From assembly GCF_954871325.1 (NCBI RefSeq), contig NC_088778.1, positions 1,798,001 through 1,862,000 of the forward strand: DNA of 64,000 bases. The letters are read 5' to 3'. Below, one piece after another: positions 1 through 12,469 of the stretch. The notes beneath the pieces were generated by a model. That model was not told the DNA's origin, made no database searches, and saw only the letters and a list, made by a program, of their open reading frames with translations. A program made the position numbers and the translations under genes. The DNA comes from Gordionus sp. m RMFG-2023. Taxonomy: Eukaryota; Nematomorpha; Gordioida; Chordodea; Parachordodidae. Numbering within the stretch: position 1 is the stretch's first letter; each line of letters begins with the position of its first letter.

Positions 1-1610
1 TAGTTGTCATGGTTATAGATAAGACTTCCAATTATTTCAAAAATAAGAATATGATGTATAATCTTGCCAATGATTATGAGAATGACCATATTTGAATTTA
101 GTTATATTAATCACGGTTAGTAGAGCATTTCTTTCAATTTTTTAATGTTTTACAGGCAAATCGTCAGGTATTTTGCTTGCTCTACTAAATATAGTTTTTT
201 GCAATATCAAGCTCAAATGTGCAATACTGTGGAATGCATATGGAAGGCTCAAATCTTCAGGAAGAGATATAATTGATAATCAGTCTTGAACATTCTATGG
301 AGAGCCGGGTGGAATAGACTATATAGTATTATTTTATTTTTTAATTATAAATCAGTTTAAAAATTGTTATTTTAAAAATATTTATGGTCCAACTTTAAAA
401 TTAATACAAATTACTGAAAAGTTGTGTCAGTTAGCAATTCTACTAAACAAATTACAAAAGCAGATTAGTTAATTTTCATAGAGAATTAGTGCTAATACTA
501 TTTGTAGGTAAAACGGACTAAATTTAAAAATTCAAGTTTTCAGTATTGGCATGTCCATTTCTATTAAAATGTCCTAAATGTTATGAAACAAAAGATTTGG
601 AAATTTTTTTCCATGGTGGGTGAATTAATGAGGCATTTTTTTGGAACTATTTTAACATCTATACTTAAAAAAAACCTATGGATTGAGTCTGATGATACAA
701 ATATATTATTAGAGAATTGTCTAAGATCATAGAAAATTAAATAAACATTTTACATGTCTGCTACAAAGAGACTGATATTAATATATTAAATATGTAAACA
801 ATCTCATCATAAAATATGATATACCATATATATTTATGTTTAATCTGTCAATGTTTTAAACGGTTTGATTTTTTAAAAAGATAAACCATTTAGTCTAAAA
901 TATTAATCAATGTTCGTATTGTAATAAACTTAATTTCATTTAGTTATAGCATATGTTAATTATTATTTTTTTACAACGTTTCCTAAAGAAGGTGTTCTTT
1001 TCTAGTGTAGAAAAATTCTTTTAGGTGTCTTATAATATTCTTAATTTGCTCTTGGTAATTCATCTTCATTTTACTAAATTTTTATACTAAGACTGCTCCA
1101 AAACCTTGATTAGATTCTTATGTTTCTAATATAAATACGATGGTTATAAAATTTCACGTGCATGCTTTTGCAATTCATAGCATTGGATACCTTTCCATAA
1201 CTCCATTGTAATCCTTCAAAGAGTCTGTGAGAGTGACAACTAATGATTAGTAACAGGCTGTGAAAAGTTTCTCTCTAAATAACTTCATTAAATTTTAATA
1301 AACTATTCTCATATTCATTTCAAGCATTAATTTTACACTTGGATTTGACAATTACCTTCATCAGATCTAGTCGAAAGTTTACTAAGTTTTGGTAAAAATA
1401 ATTACGGATAAGATTTAATGATAAAATTACTTGAAAATTATTTATTGATTTAATTAAATTTCAAAATACTATTTATTGTACATTAATTATTCCATAAAAA
1501 TCAATATCTGCCTTGCTTGTCTGCTATGACTGGGCTAAAATGAATATTAAATGTTTCATTATGTAATCCACCTCATCTATATATACGAAAATTTAAAATA
1601 TTTTATCAAT
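1..1610. other. AT-rich stretch without recognisable features
   Basis: I see no open frame of note, no repeat shared with the rest of the window and no RNA gene here. The sequence is ordinary low-complexity AT-rich intergenic or intronic DNA. Confidence 0.6.
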
Positions 1611-1617
1611 TACTTAG

Positions 1618-1886
1618 AGGGATGCCAACCCGGCAGAATTTTTGTCGGGTTCGGTTTAAGGTTAAAAAAAATAGGTGGGTTCGGTACCGGGTTTAACTCG
1701 GGTTAAAGATTTTTTGAATTGATAAAAAAAAAATATTCTATATTTAAAAATCATAATTTAAAAACTAGACATAAATTTGGTACAAAAAATAAATTTTTTA
1801 TTTTATTTATAGGGCAAATGTATTTACAATTATATAAATATCTTTTATTAATATAAACAATACACTGTACCCGGATGAACCCTGGA
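1618..1886 (+). repeat. GGTTCGG-type interspersed repeat, partial copy
   Basis: This stretch begins with a G+C-rich run of GGGTTCGG/ACCCGG motifs. It continues with the same AT-rich body (around AAACTAGACATAAATTTGG) that occurs in opposite orientation at about 43.1-43.4 kb. It is truncated at its right end, where the outer arm of palindrome A begins. It belongs to an interspersed repeat family whose ends carry fast-changing GGTTCGG arrays; the class (MITE, SINE or other) is not clear. Confidence 0.6.
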
Positions 1887-2497
1887 TGATATCTATCTAG
1901 AGAAAAAAATTTGAAATAAAAATACCTATTTTTTCTATGAGTTTTGCCGGATATTTATTTTTATGTCTATTATTCGAAATAATTGAAAATAAATGTGGTG
2001 TTAAAAATGTATCTGTACCATTATCTTAGCGGGTAGGCAGTGTTGGGAGATAAAATTTCATTTTTTTTCTTAGTTAAGCCCTGAGACGTCTTTGTTATGT
2101 GTTGATATCTTATTTTCTACCGGGCCCTAATGTTAGAAGGAAAATTTTGACCTGATTAATATTTAATGTAAGAATTTAGGGCCTGTCGCCCTGCTCTAAA
2201 AAACTAAATTTTTTGCGTGTAAACTAATAGTAGAGAGGTCTTTGTTGTATGTGCTAATATTTTATCGACCTTTGGCTCCAAAGAGCTTCATTTCTTTCCT
2301 ATAAACTAATTGGTGCCAACCTATATAAATTTGTTTTAGTGTTTAGATTTATAATTTTTAGAAGGAAAAAAGGTTTTATATTTTTTTATGACATAAACGA
2401 GCAATCCTATGAATATGCTCCCTGGCTAAAAGAAACCAAACAAAATCCTCATTAAACTTTATTTTTAAAATCATCAAAATTTATAATTTTATCATAG

Positions 2498-2690
2498 GGA
2501 AAGCCGATTCATGTATTAGAGATCCCAATTATGATCAAAACGAATACATTGGATATCATGCTAAAAGTTATATAATTAAATTAATTTGTAAAACTGTTTT
2601 AATACGATTTTCAACAATTTTGTGACAATAAATGTCCAAATTCACGATATCCACGTTGGGTTGAATGCCCTCCTTATCAAATAAATCATC
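2498..2690 (+). pseudogene. Cysteine-rich peptide copy, terminal two exons, broken (palindrome A, left arm)
   Basis: A fossil copy of the peptide family, exons 2 and 3 only. The exon 2-like segment follows an intact-looking TATCATAG acceptor at about 2,498-2,560; the exon 3-like segment lies at about 2,606-2,690. There is no signal-peptide exon in front of it, only the unrelated outer arm of the palindrome. It carries a few breaks and looks non-functional. It belongs to the same subtype as the copy in the right arm of palindrome B, which it resembles more than it resembles its own partner arm. Confidence 0.7.
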
Positions 2691-4114
2691 AAAAGAATAC
2701 CTTGTTTATACAAACCCTATCACCAACCCCCCTTACCCCTCATTTTTCTGATACGATTTTCGAAGTTTACTTATCTGATTTATTTTTATAACATGCCTTT
2801 CCATAAATATCAATTTATGGGCTACATAATGTTTCCATCGAATCCAAACTTCATTGAATTTATTAACAAATTTATAATATAACTTACACATTTTTCATTT
2901 TTAAAAATGTAAATTCGCTTTTTACTATATATTATTCTATATTAAAATTCATAATTATGCATTTAATTTTTATTAATTAAAATTATTAAAATCTGAATGA
3001 AAAAACGTGTGAATAAGGACAAGGATACCACATTCTAGCGAGCTATTTTAAATGTTTAATTTTTTTCGCAGCAATTATTTCTCACAAACTTAAAAATAAA
3101 ACATTATTGAGGTCAGAGGGAGGTGAATGTGCCTAGAAATTTTTATTAAAATAAATTAATTTTAAACTAAATTAATGGGGTTATAAGAAATGGAATCCTA
3201 GATGTAAATTTTCCGGAATAAAAATAATGGGTAAAATATATCACAGGATATGCATATATTCACAGCCAGTGTGGCAGATATATATATATACAAGTGCTTA
3301 TTTATGAATGGACCCTCGGGAAGAAATATAATATTTAATTTTTTTTGAAATAACTTGAGAATAAGGAGGTTTCAAAAAAACAAACTCAAATGAATCACTA
3401 CTACAATTCTACGAAACTCTAAACAAGATTTTTGCTAAATTTTGGTGACAACAATTACAAGTTGGGTACAACTTCACCCTCCGCTATAAATGGTGAATTC
3501 CATATCAAATCAATGAAAAAAAGTCAATATATCTGACACACTAGCAATGAATTTATGAAATAGTGTGATATAATTTATCCCTTATTTTGATACTCTGAAA
3601 TTGTATCTTGAATTCTATTTCTCATACCCCCCATTACTTTATTTTAAAATTAATTTATTTTAATTAAAATTTCTAGGCACATTTCCCCCCCCAACCCAAT
3701 AATGTTTTATTTTAAAGTCTGTGAGAAATAATTGCTGCGAAAAAAATTAAACATTTAATATAACTGGCTAGAATGCGGTAACCTTGGTCCTTATTCACAG
3801 TTTTTTGTTCAAATTTTAATAATTTTAATTAATAAAAATTCAATGCATAATTATGAATTTTAATATAGAATAATATATAGTAAAATGCGAATTTACATTT
3901 TTAAAAATGAAAAATGTGTAAGTTATATTATAAATTTGTTAATAAATTCAATGAAGTTTGGATTCGATAGAAATATTATGTAGCCCATAAATTGATATTT
4001 ATAAAAAGGCATGTTATAAAAATAAAGCAGATAAGTAAATTTCGATAATCGTATCAGAAAAATGAGCGGCGGGAGGTGAGTGATAGGGTTTGTATAAACA
4101 TGGTATTCTTTCGA

Positions 4115-4303
4115 TTATTTCTTTGAATTAGGAGAGCATTCAACGCAACGTGGATATCGTATATTTGGACATTTATTAGCGCAAAACTGTTCAAATCCTA
4201 TTGAAAAAGTTTTACAAATTAATTTAATTATAACTTTTACCATGATTTCCAATGTAATCGTATTGGTCATAGTTGGGATCTCTAATCCATGGATCGGCTT
4301 TCC
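4115..4303 (-). pseudogene. Cysteine-rich peptide copy, open exons 2 and 3 (palindrome A, right arm)
   Basis: On the minus strand exon 2 spans 4,303-4,241 (63 nt) and exon 3 spans 4,197-4,115 (83 nt to the stop). Both follow AG acceptors, and exon 2 ends in CATG before GTAA. Each is open in the phase expected for the family. Exon 2 reads ADPWIRDPNYDQ in its first half; exon 3 carries FCANKC, then C-V-E-C, giving C-x3-C-x7-C-x2-C. Upstream, at 4.52-4.79 kb, the sequence matches intron 1 of the units at 12.7 and 16.7 kb, but I find no signal-peptide exon on this strand. It is therefore a partial copy whose exons look whole. Its function is unknown; four cysteines in a secreted family would suggest two disulfides. 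Confidence 0.7.
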
Positions 4304-4799
4304 CTATAATTAGAAATCTAAACACATTAAACAAATATAAAGGTGGTCACAAATTAGTTTATCCGCAAAAAATTGAGTCTTTTTCTTTAGAGAGCGGGCC
4401 AGCGGTCTCTACATTCTTACATTGAATATGGATCGGGGCGATATTTTCCTTCTATTATTGGGGTCCGGTAGTACCATAAAATATCAACACATACAAACAA
4501 AGACGTCTCAGGGGCTTACATCAAATAGGCCTGGCCCAAAAGCACTGCAGTAAAAATTGGTATCATTTTTTTTAAATTGAAATCAGTATGTTCTATATCG
4601 AGTCTTTTATTATGTTTTTCAACCAATCTTGTAATAACATTAAGTTAAGTAAAATCTGCATTTATATAACCTATCATTTTTATTATTTATTAGAATATTA
4701 AAGCCTCATTTAATAACTGTTTTATTTCGACAAATACGAGAACTGTAGTATAAAATCCAAGCTGATTATTATGATCATATCCTTCACATTTAATAATAA

Positions 4800-7345
4800 A
4801 TCGTATAATTACATGGGATTTAAGCATTTTAATTTTTATAAAGCCTAGTCTTTTGCTAATTGGTCTTCGAAAAATGATTTTAAAGTTAATGGTGGATGTT
4901 TTTCTGAAAATAACTCAAACTGTCTGTATATGTCTTTCTAGCCAGGAACATGAATGAAAGGAGAGAAATCTCACGATATGGCGGGACAGAGATTTATTCT
5001 GGGAGATTGAACATTATTTAATATTTATTTAGTATAAAAAAATATAACAAAAACAAATGTTGTATATTGTAAATTTTTTAAATTTCTTATTTTATTATTT
5101 TATGAAGCCACCCCAAGCTCATTTACATTATTATCAAAATCAAATGAGAATATAATATAATATAAAAAGTCAAAAACATTTAAACAATTATGAATCTTTT
5201 AATGATACGCTCCTATAATATCATATTTATTAAAAATAATGTTATTACTACACAAATCAATTGTAAATGTCCTGAAACACTTTTTCACGAATACTGTGGA
5301 TTTCGTTTAGGAATTTTAGAGCTATTGTCTCAATATTTGCAAATTTTGCAATATTTTTAATATATCCGTCATTCAATAATATTGCGTATTGTTGATTGGT
5401 CGAATAAAAAATTGTATTATACGATAAAATAATAATAATATATTATTATTCTTCTTATGACAGTTGTAACTTTTGAGCATTACAATAAGATCCATATTTT
5501 TAATAGGGTAAAACAAACAAGTAAAAATCATAGGTAGGTAGAGTGGTTCAAAATTACTAGATTTATTTTCCATATTCAATTTAATGGAGATTATTGAATT
5601 AGCTGCTCCATGGCGAGTGATTGAACCACCTTTAGAATTAGTATTAATAAATGGTTCCTAGCTTACTGACAAAAATGGCTGAGTGGAAAAATAAAGTGTC
5701 ACCTGAAGATTTAATAAAATTTTACAGGCAAAGGAATGAAGATTAGGCTTAATTATCTGATTATTACTTAGCACTACTTAGATTACATGATCATGAATGC
5801 CAACCTTTAAATATCAAATTTCTTTCCCCAACTTTTACATTGTTGTCACAAAATTAATTTTGTATCAGAATCGATTAATAATACCTTTGTTATATTTCTC
5901 TTTGTATAATTTTTAAGGTCAAACCACAGATTTTGAATAAATCAAAGAAGGAAAAAGTTGGATCTAGAAAGGGAAGCTAAAAGAAACGCAAAGAGAAGAG
6001 GCCCTGCAATGTTACAACAAAAAGAAGATTAACAGTTTCAAAAAGTTGACCAAGTCACCAGCCTTATTTAAATGCTCGAATTGAACTCTTGTTGAACAAA
6101 ATACAAAATTAACTTTTTTAGCCAATCACAACTTATTTGAAAAGGCGTGGGGAACACTTTCTATGTTAATTAAAAAAATGTTCATTTTTATTATCTTCTA
6201 TACGCTATACGCTATATAATATATATATTATTTATAAACATAAATTACAAAATATATAAATCAAAAACGAATAACAAAATAAAATTATAAATTTGAATAT
6301 TTGTAACATTCTCTTTCTTCTAAAATGCCTTCCCATGAAATCTTCTAAGCTATCATAGACGTTCAAATGGTTTATCGTTATGGTTGTTAAGTTGTTGCAT
6401 AAGTCATTGTGATCGTTGTCTTGTCCGTCGATTTGTTTAAATCGAGTTTGCATGTTGGTTTGTTTAAATCGTAAGCTTGTTATCCTTATCATAAGTTTGT
6501 CCTCATGAATCGGGATTTTTTCATGTATTTTGCTTCTAGTACTCAGTCGTTTTATCAATTTTCAAAATTGTTATCATCATCAGTGAGTCATGAAGAATTA
6601 GGATTAATAATTATTGATCAAGTTGGATATGAGAATAAGTGAAGAATGATAAATCAATAAGATTGTTATTTATTTTTCGCGCTTTAATGTTTAATTTATT
6701 TTTATTTATATATTAATATTTTCAATCCTGAGGTTAAAATATGCAAATAAATATTATGCACTCTTTAAAAAAATACTCTTTTAATTTAATTAATAATTCT
6801 TCATTGGATCAACATTGCTTTTAGTAAAAAAATAATTTCTTCTCATTATTTTTCTAAAATTAAAACGTTTAGTTTTTACATACTTTTATTTGTCTTCAAA
6901 GTTTTAAGTTTCAAAATTTTTTTTTATCAACATTTAGTATTATAATCACAAATATTTCTTTAAATTTAACCATATGATTTATAGCTTTTAATTTATATGT
7001 TTCAATTACATTTAGATTGTTTTGTTTTCTCTTTTAGGATAAGGTTTATTTTTTTAATATTTTTTAATAATATACCTAAGAATTCATCTTTAGGTAATTC
7101 AGTTAATTTCCATAATTGGTCTTAATTCAAGAAATCAAAAATACGAAAAATATCAATAGGTAGTTAGTTCACTAAGAAATTCAACTGTTAATTCAAAAAG
7201 GTTTTGTTACATAAACTTAATTTATAAAAGATAATGTAAAAAGTTTAATAGTAAAAAGTTAAATTGTATTAACTTGTAAAAGGTTGAATTGTAAGTCGAA
7301 AGGCAAAAATAAAATAAAAGTACAAATTTGAATATTTATTATATA
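4800..7345. other. AT-rich stretch, no confirmed gene
   Basis: Nothing firm is visible. A short open piece on the plus strand at 5,584-5,661 starts with ATG, reads MEIIELAAPWRVIE and continues to a stop; another at about 5,650-5,745 reads MAEWKNKVSPEDLIKFY. These have a more protein-like composition than the surroundings and could be decayed exons, but no splice structure ties them together. The rest is AT-rich filler. Confidence 0.35.
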
Positions 7346-7349
7346 ACAT

Positions 7350-7830
7350 TATTTAATTTTTTTGATATAAATTTTTAGGGAAATAAATGTATTATCTAGT
7401 AAAGACCAAGACTAGTCTGCGTAATTTTGGTAGTTATGGTAGGTTAAAAAATAATTGCCAAATCAGAATTTTTTAAAATACTATTAGACATTTAATCAAA
7501 TCTTTATCAATAATATTCTTTAATATTTAATATATCTTTAGATAAAAGTTAATTTTTGTCTCTATAAACCCCATGTTGTAATATCTTTAAGCATAATTTA
7601 ACCGTTGACCTTTAATTTAGGATAAGAATATTTTCGTTACGAGTTTAAATTTAACTTTTATAAGTCAAATAGACCTAAAAATAGAAAAATAAGGAAAAAA
7701 AAGCCCCAAAGTTGATGCTACAAAAATTAACATTTTTCGAGTGGGAGGAGTGGTTGTAGAGGTTTAACCTAATTCCAATCTCTTGGACTAGGTTAGGATT
7801 AAGGGTCGCCCAGTGATTCTTACACTTTCT
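7350..7830 (+). repeat. Left member of a ~0.47 kb inverted repeat pair
   Basis: The stretch is the diverged reverse complement of 11,165-11,670. Shared landmarks in order are a GATAAAAGTTAATTTT block, TTGACCTT, GAGTTTAAATTTAACTTTT, AAAGTTGATGCTA and GACTAGGTTAGG. A third copy in the same orientation, without the inner landmarks, lies at about 43.74-44.05 kb. By eye the two members differ at perhaps a quarter of positions, so the pair is old. Confidence 0.75.
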
Positions 7831-8729
7831 GAACAATGTAAAAGTACTCCCTCCCCCGAAAAAGCAGTTACTTATTGAAACCTTTTAAGCAGTACATAGG
7901 GTAGTAGAAATGGTTAATAAATATTTATATTAATTGACAAATTAAGGAAAACAGAAAAATAAATGAATTCCACTCTTAAATCATAAGTAAATAATGTATT
8001 AATAAAAATAATATTTTAATTATGTAAAAATTACATCCCTCGTTTTAGCCATAATATAAATATTTTGAATCTTCGACACTTTTTCAAAAACTTGACTTGA
8101 ATTTAAATGATCACAGATATCTTCAATACATCATTAATGAATGTCTTTCCTACCCCCTTTGGTGTAAAAAATGGTGTTTGATTTAAAATTTCATCGATTC
8201 ATCATTGAATCTTTTATTAAACTGCATAATGGTAAAATCAATGCAATATAAACCGATTTTATAGCTAAAATAAAATATTATATTTATAAAATCAAAAGGT
8301 AGTTTTCTTCCCTTTATAAAATCTAATTCCTTTATAAAAACATTCATAAATTTAAGTGTTATAATCTATTAGGATTAAAAAATAGACAAAAATTTAAATT
8401 ATACTTCTCAAATTAATCGGGCTATTTCTTGTCAATAAATATGATTTATCGCAAACCCTATATCCTTCGAAATGGTTTCCAAGTTTGTGCAAGCCAAGCT
8501 TTTGTCAACAATACTTTATCCTAAACACAGATAAACTAAAAATTTTCCATTCTAAAAACAATAGCACTAGCCAACAGAACTTTTAAATTTGTCAAAGTTA
8601 CCCACAAGGCATTATAAAGTAAAAAAAACTATACAATAGCTTTATATGATGATAGCCAGCTTCTATAAATATAAAATAAACATTTTAAATCTAAACAAAT
8701 AAGATAATATTACTGAGAGGTATTTTTGA

Positions 8730-9170
8730 TTTGTAAAAATCGTTGCGATTCTGTCAATACATCTTTGAAATGCTTTAAGCATGACATATTTTTTAACACC
8801 TTCTGAATTTCTTGGTTCTTTTATCGATTCCAAATAAAAGCTGCCTTTGAGATCTCAGCTCTAATCAAAACCTGTATTCCTATGATCCTTCCATTCTTGT
8901 TTAACACAATCATAGATTTGCCCAACTAAGAATTTAAGGGGTGGATTCATGGAACTAAGTTTGCATATCATATTTTTCCTAATATCAAGATCAGTCGTAT
9001 TACCATTTTCAATATATCTTACTAGCAAAGCTATTTATTTTGATTTAAACATCGGATGTACCATCAACTATAATTGAAAAACACCTGTTAAATTTAATTT
9101 CTCTTTGAAATTTTTTTATAACCATATTTTTTATGATTCTAATGAGAATATTTATATTATTATACAATAG
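8730..9170 (-). pseudogene. hAT-type transposase relic (DUF4371-like piece)
   Basis: Conceptual translation of the minus strand gives RCFSIIVDGTSDV. With changes of frame it continues into NGNTTDLDIRK, then VGQIYDCVKQEW, and further on LKHFKDVLTESQRF. The order FSII-DG/E-T-D followed by GQ-YD matches the catalytic-domain start of hAT-family (DUF4371, zinc-finger MYM-like) transposases, where FSI-DE-TD and the later G-Q-G-YDGA are typical. Here the run is interrupted by several stops and at least two frame changes, the usual acidic residue after VD is replaced by G, and the N-terminal zinc finger and C-terminal dimerisation region are not visible. It is an old fragment of a cut-and-paste DNA transposon. 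The family call rests on short motifs only. Confidence 0.55.
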
Positions 9171-9500
9171 ATTAGAATATAATTTGGATTTACAATCCCT
9201 TTTTTATCTCTCTTCTTTTTTTTCATACTGATTGTTTTTAAGTTCAAGCTGCGGTTCCACGTCATTTCGACGTGGAAAATTTGGCCAGCATCAATTCAGT
9301 GCGGTGACCATTCACGCAGCCAATTCAGAACAGCGATAATTCGTCGCCTATCTAATTACAGTTGCAATTTATTATAAAATTGATAGTATATTACAAAAGG
9401 ATCATTCAATAGAAGTCATATTGAGGGTTCGTCCTATTCATATATTTTTCATTTTTTTTACAAAAATTTCAATTATATTTACTAATTGATAAAAAAATTA

Positions 9501-9515
9501 TTCTTTCTTTCTTTC

Positions 9516-9546
<31 letters not shown>

Positions 9547-9618
9547 CTTTTCTTTTCTTTTCTTTTCTTTTCTCCTTTCTTTTCTTTTCTTTTCTTTTCT
9601 TTTCTTTTCTTTTCTTTT
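9501..9618 (+). repeat. (CTTTT)n pyrimidine microsatellite
   Basis: An almost uninterrupted run of TTTC/TTTTC units, about 118 bp, starts as a TTTC repeat and becomes a 5-bp TTTTC repeat with one CTCC interruption. It lies between the hAT relic and the reverse transcriptase relic. Confidence 0.95.
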
Positions 9619-9764
9619 AAACAAATATTTATACCCAGATTTTTTTGATGTACCATTTTACCATGCTATAAGATTATGTCGATCCAAAAAAAAATCAAAT
9701 TTATAAATAAATTATAATATTTTTTAAAATTCTTTAACGAAAATTTAAAATCTTATTATCAACA

Positions 9765-11000
9765 GGAAATTACCACATAAACTAGCACCAATAATCTTTG
9801 GTGCTAGACTAATTGCGCTTGAAAAAGCTGAAAATCAATTGGACGAACCATTTCAAAAATTATTTGTAATCGACTCAAATCTACAATAACCTTTAACCTA
9901 GCTCCTTACCATGTTGGATTTGGAGTAAAAGGAGGCTGTGAAGCCGCAATCCATTGTAGTTGACTAGTTTTATCAACCTCAAACCTGAAGATTATATAGC
10001 AAAACTAGACATATCCAATGCTTTAATTCAATTAATAGGATTAAAATGATCGATACTTTCTTGGAAACATTCCCTGACTACCACAATTACATCCATCTTA
10101 GCTATGGCATTCCTTCCTTACTCAAATTTAATAATTATATTATTAATTCTGCAGAAGGCTTCCAACAGGGTGACCAATTAGTACCACTACTTTTTTGCCA
10201 TACCCTTAAACACCTAATAAGTGATATTGCTCTCTCATGCAAACTCAATCTATACGTTTGGTAGATGATTGTACTATATGGGGCCCCATTTCTTCAATCC
10301 AGATTGTCTAGATATAATCAACTAACACTTTGATGAACTTAATTTCTCCTTACATATAAATAAATGCGATAATTATACTTCTCCTCTTTCAGCAGACACC
10401 ATATTAGATAACTTTAGACGGACACCCTTACAAGATTTCAGTATATTAGGAGCACCATTGGGAGGTGCAGAGGGAGTTTTAAATTTTTTATTCACTTTCA
10501 ATAACTTTTCCCCAAAAAATCGATCTTAAAAAAATTACCTATCCATCATATTTTATTCTTAAAAACGCCTTAATACTACAAATCCAGCATTGTTTAAAAA
10601 CTTCAGGTGCCTTCTCTTTTGAAATTCTTTTAAAAGAATACGAACAAAAGATACTACAAGTGATGATTGAGTTATTAAACATTAAACTCGATTCTAACGC
10701 ATGGCTTCAAGCAACTCTCCCTAGTAATCCGGAGGACTAAGCCTAAGATCGGCATTAAGTATAGCCCTTGTTTCCTTCATCTCATCAACCTTATCTGTAA
10801 AAAATATTACCTCGCAAATTTTACCATCGATAAAGATAATTTATTAGATGAAGCTTTACGTTGTTGGAATATTAATGTCTTACCAGACATAGCCCCACCA
10901 GATTCAACGAAACAAAAAAGATTGGGATCCAAGGATTAATTATTTTAAAAAAAAAATCGAAAAGAAAACAGTTTAGAACATCAATTATTAGAATTCGACA
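9765..11000 (+). pseudogene. Non-LTR reverse transcriptase relic, QQGDPLGPLLF type
   Basis: Pieces in order along the plus strand are: LIALEKA near 9.82 kb; LGFGVKGGCEAAIH-like residues near 9.9 kb, split by stops; DISNAFNSIN-like residues near 10.0 kb; then an open piece at 10,046-10,263 with SAEGFQQGDQLVPLLFC, ending just before the W-Y-L-D-D-G region; GAPLGGAEGV at about 10.45 kb; and LDSNAWLQATLPSNPED at about 10.69-10.74 kb. The set matches reverse transcriptases whose usual motifs read EGVQQGDPLGPLLFCL and YLDDGTLGG, widespread in invertebrates. I cannot fix the LINE clade from memory. Several stops and frame changes break it. No endonuclease domain, poly(A) tail or target-site duplication is visible. 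The stretch lies between inverted repeats at 7.35-7.83 and 11.17-11.67 kb. Confidence 0.7.
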
Positions 11001-11164
11001 CTGTTATCACCAGCTAGACTGCTTTCCGAAAAGAAACCCTGTAAAACAAAAGTACCCTACAAATAACCGTGTCAATTATTCCCCATACAAAATTTCTTTT
11101 AAATTAAAAAAAAAACTGAATAATTTACTAAAAAATAAACAAATTATATCAAATCAATAACCGT

Positions 11165-11670
11165 TCCCCTTTACTTAGCGGTCTTTAACCCTAACCTAGT
11201 CTAAGAAATTGGGTATTCAGTTAACATCTAAAATTACTTTGACCACTTAAAAAATGTTATTTTTTTCTAGCATCAACTTTATAAAAAAAATGAAAACAAA
11301 TAGGGGTCTATTGTCATATTTATGAAATTTTGACTTATAAAAGTTAAATTTAAACTCGCAAAAACAAAAAATATTAATCATTCCTGTATTCAAGGTCAAA
11401 GGTTAAATACTACTAGATTTTATATTATAGGGTATGTAGAGAAGAAAATTAACTTTTATCAACGATTTTGAGGAAAAGATATACTTAAATATTAACGAAT
11501 TTTGGTAAATATTTGCCTATATGTCTTCCGGTACTTTATAAATTCTGATCTAACAATTATTTTTAAGCCTATGATGATTTTGACAAAAATTTAAGGCTAG
11601 AACTTGACCTTTAAGTTAATATATTTTATTTGTTTATATAAATTTTTTATTGTCTAGGTTATTTTAAAAT
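11165..11670 (-). repeat. Right member of the ~0.47 kb inverted repeat pair
   Basis: This is the reverse-complement partner of 7,350-7,830, with the same landmarks in reverse order (CCTAACCTAGTC, TAGCATCAACTTT, AAAAGTTAAATTTAAACTCG, AAAATTAACTTTTATC). Together they enclose about 3.3 kb holding the hAT and reverse transcriptase relics. Confidence 0.75.
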
Positions 11671-11679
11671 TAAATTATT

Positions 11680-12465
11680 CAAATGTAAAATCTAATTTAA
11701 TAAGGCATTTTTTAAAAAAATGTATTTTTAGGTATTAATCAATCATTGAAAGGACATTGATTTTGAAAACAAGGAAATTTATTATAATAATTTGTAAAAA
11801 AAATATGAAATTTTATTATTCGTATATTAATATAAACACAAAATTAATATTAGAAGAAGAAAAAATAAATTCTAAATTATATAATAAGGTGAAATATTGT
11901 GTAAAAATGATAAGAATAAGGAAGAAAAAGTGAGTATAACGAAGATCTGTGGAGAGAAGACTGCCATTGAAACCTTGATAATTCGCTTTAAGGATAGCTA
12001 TAGCCAGTTTCTGTTTGAGAAAGAAGCCTTTTCACCGATCGCCAGTATGCTTGCGAACGTGAGATCCTAAATTCTTGAAGAAGGATAAAAGCATGCATAC
12101 CAAAAAAAGTTATTAATGGGGATAAAGATGTTATCTTCATATATTTTAGAATATTTGGAAATTTTATGTTGTTCTTTTTGCTCAAGTAGGTTTGGAGTTT
12201 GGTTGGATATAACCAATAGATCTATATAAGAATAGTCCCAAACCAGAAATTTGCCCCGATTCCATGGGATTCTGGTGATTCCGTTAGTCCGCTTTCCATC
12301 GAATCTAAAAAGTCCTGGTGATTCAAGTATAGCGAAGGTATTCGGGGGATTTGAATGCTTGCTGGATCAAATTGCATTGGGTACCCTTGCGGATTGTCAT
12401 ATCCTTATATAATTAAATCCCTATATAAATTAGTCATTACTGATTTTATTTAATATTCAAAATTG
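11680..12465. other. Spacer without recognised gene
   Basis: The first half is AT-rich. A less AT-rich block at 12.19-12.41 kb (around CCATGGGATTCTGGTGATTC) has short near-repeats of TCTGGTGATTC/CCTGGTGATTC but no frame I can defend. Confidence 0.4.
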
Positions 12466-12469
12466 AAAA

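Larger units (their letters stand above)
1900..4790. repeat. Palindrome A: inverted repeat carrying two opposed copies of peptide-gene terminal exons
   Basis: The left arm (about 1.9-3.29 kb) and right arm (about 3.52-4.79 kb) are near reverse complements. They share the exon 2/exon 3 region, the following AT-rich flank and the G+C-rich stretch containing GACGTCT. A spacer of about 230 bp at 3,288-3,515 is not palindromic and includes GAATTCCATATCAAATCAA. The same spacer lies between the arms of palindromes B and C, so A, B and C are copies of one structure; A is in the opposite orientation. The two outer ends differ: the left matches the outer arm found at 29.7 and 40.4 kb, while the right matches intron 1 of the peptide genes. 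Confidence 0.85.

Noticed and set aside
6232-6558. 108-codon open frame on the minus strand
   Set aside because: Composition is that of chance AT-rich reading; no splice context, no recognisable motif and no second copy.
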